From NCBI RefSeq assembly GCF_000611645.1, contig NW_014011667.1:1-11121 (forward strand): DNA of 11,121 nt, written 5' to 3'. Below, piece by piece: positions 8,725-11,121 of the stretch. Below the pieces are notes generated by a model, which saw only the letters and a list, made by a program, of their open reading frames with translations, was not told the origin of the DNA and made no database searches. Position 1 is the first letter of the stretch; each line of letters begins with the position of its first letter. The DNA is from Monoraphidium neglectum. Taxonomy: Eukaryota > Chlorophyta > Chlorophyceae > Sphaeropleales > Selenastraceae. The position numbers and the translations under genes are program-made.

Positions 8725-10036
8725 GTGGTGATGATGTCCCTGCATTTAGTACAAGCAGCCATGCAGCCGCGCACCAGGCAGCTTTCCAGCAGCTGCCCTC
8801 GCAGCTGTGACCTGCCATCTGTCCCACTCCCCTGCCTCCCGTCCGCCATGCCTCACAAACCACGTGTGGCAGGTGTACGCCCTGTTCTCGCGCGTGGGCC
8901 ACGTGCAGCGAGTCATCATGGGGCTGGACTCACAGCGCAAGACGCCGTGCGGCTTCTGCTTCGTCATTTACGACCGCCGCGAGGTGCGTTGCAGGCGTGG
9001 CGCAGCGGGCGGCTGCAGTTGTCGGCCCCATTGTGCAGAGGGCCATTCACGCCGCTGCTAGTGCGGAACGCCGCACGCTGGGGCATGGCGGGCCGCCAAG
9101 TCGCGCTCCGCAACCCACTCCTCCCGGTTGCTTCTGCCCGATTGCCAAAGGACGCCCTGGCTGCGGTGCGCTACCTCAGCGGAACGTCCCTCGACGAGCG
9201 CCCCATACGCGTCGACATCGACTACGGCTTCGAAGACGGGCGCCAGTTCGGGCGAGGGCGCTCGGGCGGCCAGGCGCGTTTGAGGGCGGGCTACGTGGGG
9301 TCAGGACGGAGGGGCGCGTCACGCGTGGATGGCCGTTCACAGGCTGCTCTTTGGACGGGTGGCGGCGCGCGCAGCTCCGCTCCGGTCGCTTTCCCTGCAG
9401 GCCTTGCTGTGGAAGGATTGCGCTGGGCTCCTGCGCACCTGCACAATTCCCTTCTCACCAACCTCACCCAACGGCTCCTGTCACTGCCCATTTCCTGCCC
9501 CCAAACAGGTGCGCGACGAGTTCAGGACCGACTATGACACGGCCCGTGGCGGTTTTGGCAAGCAGCTGGTCAAGCAGATCCAGGCACAGGGCCTGGCGGT
9601 GCAGGAGACAAAGGGCGGGCAGGTCGCGTTTGTGCCGCTGCCGCAGCAGCAGCACCAGCAACAGGGCGGCTGGAAGCAGGGGCAGCAGAGGCGGGGGCAG
9701 GGGCCGCGGCCGCCGCAGCAGCAACAGCAGCAGCAGGCGGAAGATCAGCAGCAGCAGCAGGAGCAGCAGCAGGAGCAGCAGGAACAGCAACTGCAGGAAC
9801 GGGGTCGCGGCGATGAGGACGAGGAGGGCGGCGCTGGCGGCGGCGAGCCCTCTGCGAAGCGGCGGCGAGTGGGCGGGGGCATAGGGGTGGGGGCTGACGC
9901 GCAGGAGAACCCAGACGGTGATCTGGAGGCTGTTGCTGGCGGTCAGCGGGGCGAGGGCGGGGACGAGGCTGGCGGTGCCGAGGATGGCGCTGGCGCAGAC
10001 GAGATGCTGCAGCACGAGGGGAACGGGGCGGCCTGA
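7879..10036 (+). CDS. CBP20: Nuclear cap-binding protein subunit 2 (CBP20), six exons, Gln-rich C-terminal extension
   Basis: Exons 7879-7899, 8034-8087, 8319-8396, 8873-8983, 9151-9273 and 9509-10036 give 304 residues, all joints in phase 0. CBP20 binds the m7G cap with CBP80 in the nucleus and serves splicing, export and miRNA processing. The RRM is clear: RNP2 LYIGNL (38-43) and RNP1 CGFCFVIY (77-84). Cap-contact residues known from the human protein align: Tyr16 and Tyr46 (human 20 and 43), Phe79 and Phe81 (83 and 85), Arg108, Asp112, Arg119, Arg123, Gln129 and Val130 (112, 116, 123, 127, 133, 134). Human Trp115 is Ile111. GRGRSGGQ joins [10 protein letters not shown] exactly as in the family only if intron 5 starts with GC. 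After about residue 150 the protein continues with a tail of about 150 residues: Gln-rich (199-226), an NLS-like AKRRRV (245-250) and an acidic Gly-rich end. A tail is usual in plants, but polyQ is not. Initiation at ATG 8034, the first codon of exon 2, is an alternative. Confidence 0.95.
8531..8725 (+). repeat. Long imperfect CAG/GCA trinucleotide repeat inside CBP20 intron 3
   Basis: Nearly 200 bases of CAG/CGG/CAA-type triplets lie inside the 476-base intron 8397-8872, by far the longest in the gene. The intron has a GTGGGC donor after GAGGATCAG and a GTGTGGCAG acceptor before GTGTACGCC. One frame is open through the repeat as polyalanine, but it does not join exon 3 in frame. Retention of this intron reaches a stop at 8475-8477, which would cut the RRM after RNP2. 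Confidence 0.92.
9274..9508 (+). other. Probable GC-AG intron (intron 5 of CBP20)
   Basis: The conserved residues GRGRSGGQ end at CAG 9271-9273, and [10 protein letters not shown] begins at 9509 after CCCAAACAG. The sequence after 9273 is GCGCGT, which is the local GTGCGT-type donor with T changed to C at position +2. The only phase-0 GT donor nearby, GTGGGG at 9295, would insert seven residues (ARLRAGY) into the cap-binding loop between Gln and Val. I therefore favour GC-AG splicing. Confidence 0.7.
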
Positions 10037-10051
10037 CGCGCGCCTTGTCCT

Positions 10052-10056
10052 TGTAA
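10052..10056 (+). terminator. Poly(A) signal TGTAA for CBP20
   Basis: TGTAA lies 16 bases after the TGA stop at 10034-10036. This implies a very short 3' UTR of roughly 30-40 bases. It is the best-placed signal in the window and supports the chlorophyte assignment. Confidence 0.65.
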
Positions 10057-10190
10057 ACATGGAGAGTGCTGCAGCGAGGCATGACGGGATTGCTTGGCGA
10101 GCGTGACGACCCGCTTGCGAGACCTGAGCGGCTTGACGAGTCCAATCACCTTCAGCACCCAGTCACGACAATGAAGGCAAACCATGCAGG

Positions 10191-11120
10191 TCAGCTGCAA
10201 GTTGCCGCCGGTATCGTAGCTGGCCCCACGCCCGGCTGTGTTGTGAACTCCACCGCACACTGTGGCCGGCACAAGTGACTCTCGCAGTCGCTGTGCTTTT
10301 CTTCACACATACGGTAGCAGTGCTGCACGCAGCCCCATTCGCGCTGTGCCGCATTCAGGTCTCGATGTCGATGTCTTGGATCCCAATTGATCTTCAACTC
10401 CTGCGCAGCATATCCTACAGTTGTCCTCATGTCCATTTCGTCTCCCTGACAAACAATATATAGTCCTCACTGACCACGTCAGATCGTCAATACGTACTTC
10501 AACAAGCAAATTATGCTCAGCTTCGGTGCAGTTCGCAGCCTCGCACGCCCGAACCCGATCCAAAGACTCTGCTGGCACGCCGGAAAAAGGGCCGCACGAC
10601 AGCCAAGGTGCCGCTGATGAGCAGGGCTGGCGCAGGGAACCGCAGCTCGTCCGCCGCGGGGGTGCACTGGACGGGCGGCAAGTTTGGTCGTCGCCACAGC
10701 AACTGTTCAAAGTCATGAGCATCCGCAGCGGATCTTGACACAGCGATCGGCAGGCAGCCTCGAGCACATGACATCCTAGCTGAGGAGCAATTGCACGCTG
10801 CAGTATCAAGGCCCATATCTGCTGGCCACCTCAGCCCGCCTCATGCTCACGCCCGCACATCGCTGCCCATCCTTGGGTGCTCTGATGCACGCAGGATGTT
10901 CTCACCCGCAATCAGCGACCGATTGTCATCAGACACCTTTGGCGGCGCATCCCCTGCATTTGGAGCGGTGCGAGGGGACAATGGGGCAGCGCTCTGCCGG
11001 CCCACGCTCATTGCAATGGCGTGGCCCAAATTTACCATCATCCAAACGCCAGCACGCGAGCTGCCAGCCGTCGCACGCCACTCTGCACCCCATGTATCCC
11101 TCCGCTCCACCCCCCTCGCA
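10191..11120 (-). CDS. Tentative cysteine-rich, probably secreted protein, 5' partial, three exons
   Basis: Proposed exons on the complement are 11120-10937 (open at the window edge), 10829-10498 and 10400-10191 (stop 10193-10191). They give 241 residues, about 26 of them Cys (roughly 11%). Joints are AAAG|GTGTCT to CTGAG|GTGG and GAA|GTACGT to GCGCAG|GAG, both keeping the frame; the introns are 107 and 97 bases. Each exon has spaced cysteines: GCRVACDGWQLAC in the first, AACRSLCQDP and NSCCGDDQTC in the second, and GCVQHCYRMCEEKHSDC with LCRPQC in the third. An NCT sequon lies in the second. The pattern suggests disulfide-bonded extracellular modules, but I recognise no family. The first acceptor is poor in pyrimidines, no minus-strand TGTAA follows the stop within the region checked, and the 5' end with any signal peptide lies outside the window. 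Exon limits may be wrong. It converges on CBP20 across about 150 bases. Confidence 0.42.
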
Positions 11121-11121
11121 T

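Noticed and set aside
8295..8902. Minus-strand polyalanine and polyleucine frames over the CAG repeat
   Set aside because: Pure translation of a trinucleotide repeat inside an intron, with no independent coding signal.
8548..9537. 329-residue plus-strand open frame starting with polyalanine
   Set aside because: It runs through CBP20 intron 3 repeats, exon 4 in the wrong frame and intron 4, and only matches exon 5 by frame coincidence. CBP20 homology fixes the real exons.
10066..10278. Small plus-strand frame after CBP20
   Set aside because: It is short, lies beyond the CBP20 poly(A) signal, lacks any recognisable feature and overlaps the tentative cysteine-rich exon on the other strand.

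Overview
This looks like nuclear DNA of a GC-rich green alga (Chlorophyta, probably Chlorophyceae). The genes are split by short introns with GTGAG-, GTGCG- or GTAAG-type donors and CAG acceptors. The pentamer TGTAA, the usual chlorophyte poly(A) signal, sits at or after the ends of several genes. CAG/AGC trinucleotide runs recur in exons, introns and spacers. The proteins match plant-lineage families. No bacterial operon, mobile element, CRISPR array, rRNA or tRNA was seen.

Layout, left to right. (1) Positions 1-1881, plus: 3' part of a Ycf45/SpoIIIAA-like P-loop NTPase with an intact Walker A but degenerate catalytic motifs. (2) 1882-2335: spacer and probable 5' UTR. (3) 2336-3826, plus: a three-exon gene for an unrecognised Gln/His/Pro-rich coiled-coil protein. 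(4) 3827-4671: convergent 3' region with an overlapping pair of poly(A) signals and a long alternating purine-pyrimidine (CA/CG) microsatellite. (5) 4672-7583, minus: a six-exon gene for an SDG40-type SET-domain protein with a C-terminal LSMT-like domain. (6) 7584-7878: a 295-base divergent promoter region. (7) 7879-10036, plus: a six-exon gene for the small nuclear cap-binding subunit CBP20, with one probable GC-AG intron, one intron filled with CAG repeats, and a Gln-rich tail. (8) 10191-11120, minus: a tentative three-exon, 5'-truncated gene for a very cysteine-rich protein.

The genes do not form a pathway. CBP20 acts in mRNA cap binding, the SET protein is probably a protein-lysine methyltransferase, and the Ycf45 relative is expected to be plastid-associated. 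The SET and CBP20 genes share one short divergent promoter region and could be co-expressed. Gene order otherwise looks like an ordinary compact algal arrangement. I see no clear undescribed multi-gene system. The best leads are the pseudo-enzyme-like Ycf45 relative, the cysteine-rich gene, the GC-AG intron, and the repeat-bearing intron and 3' regions.
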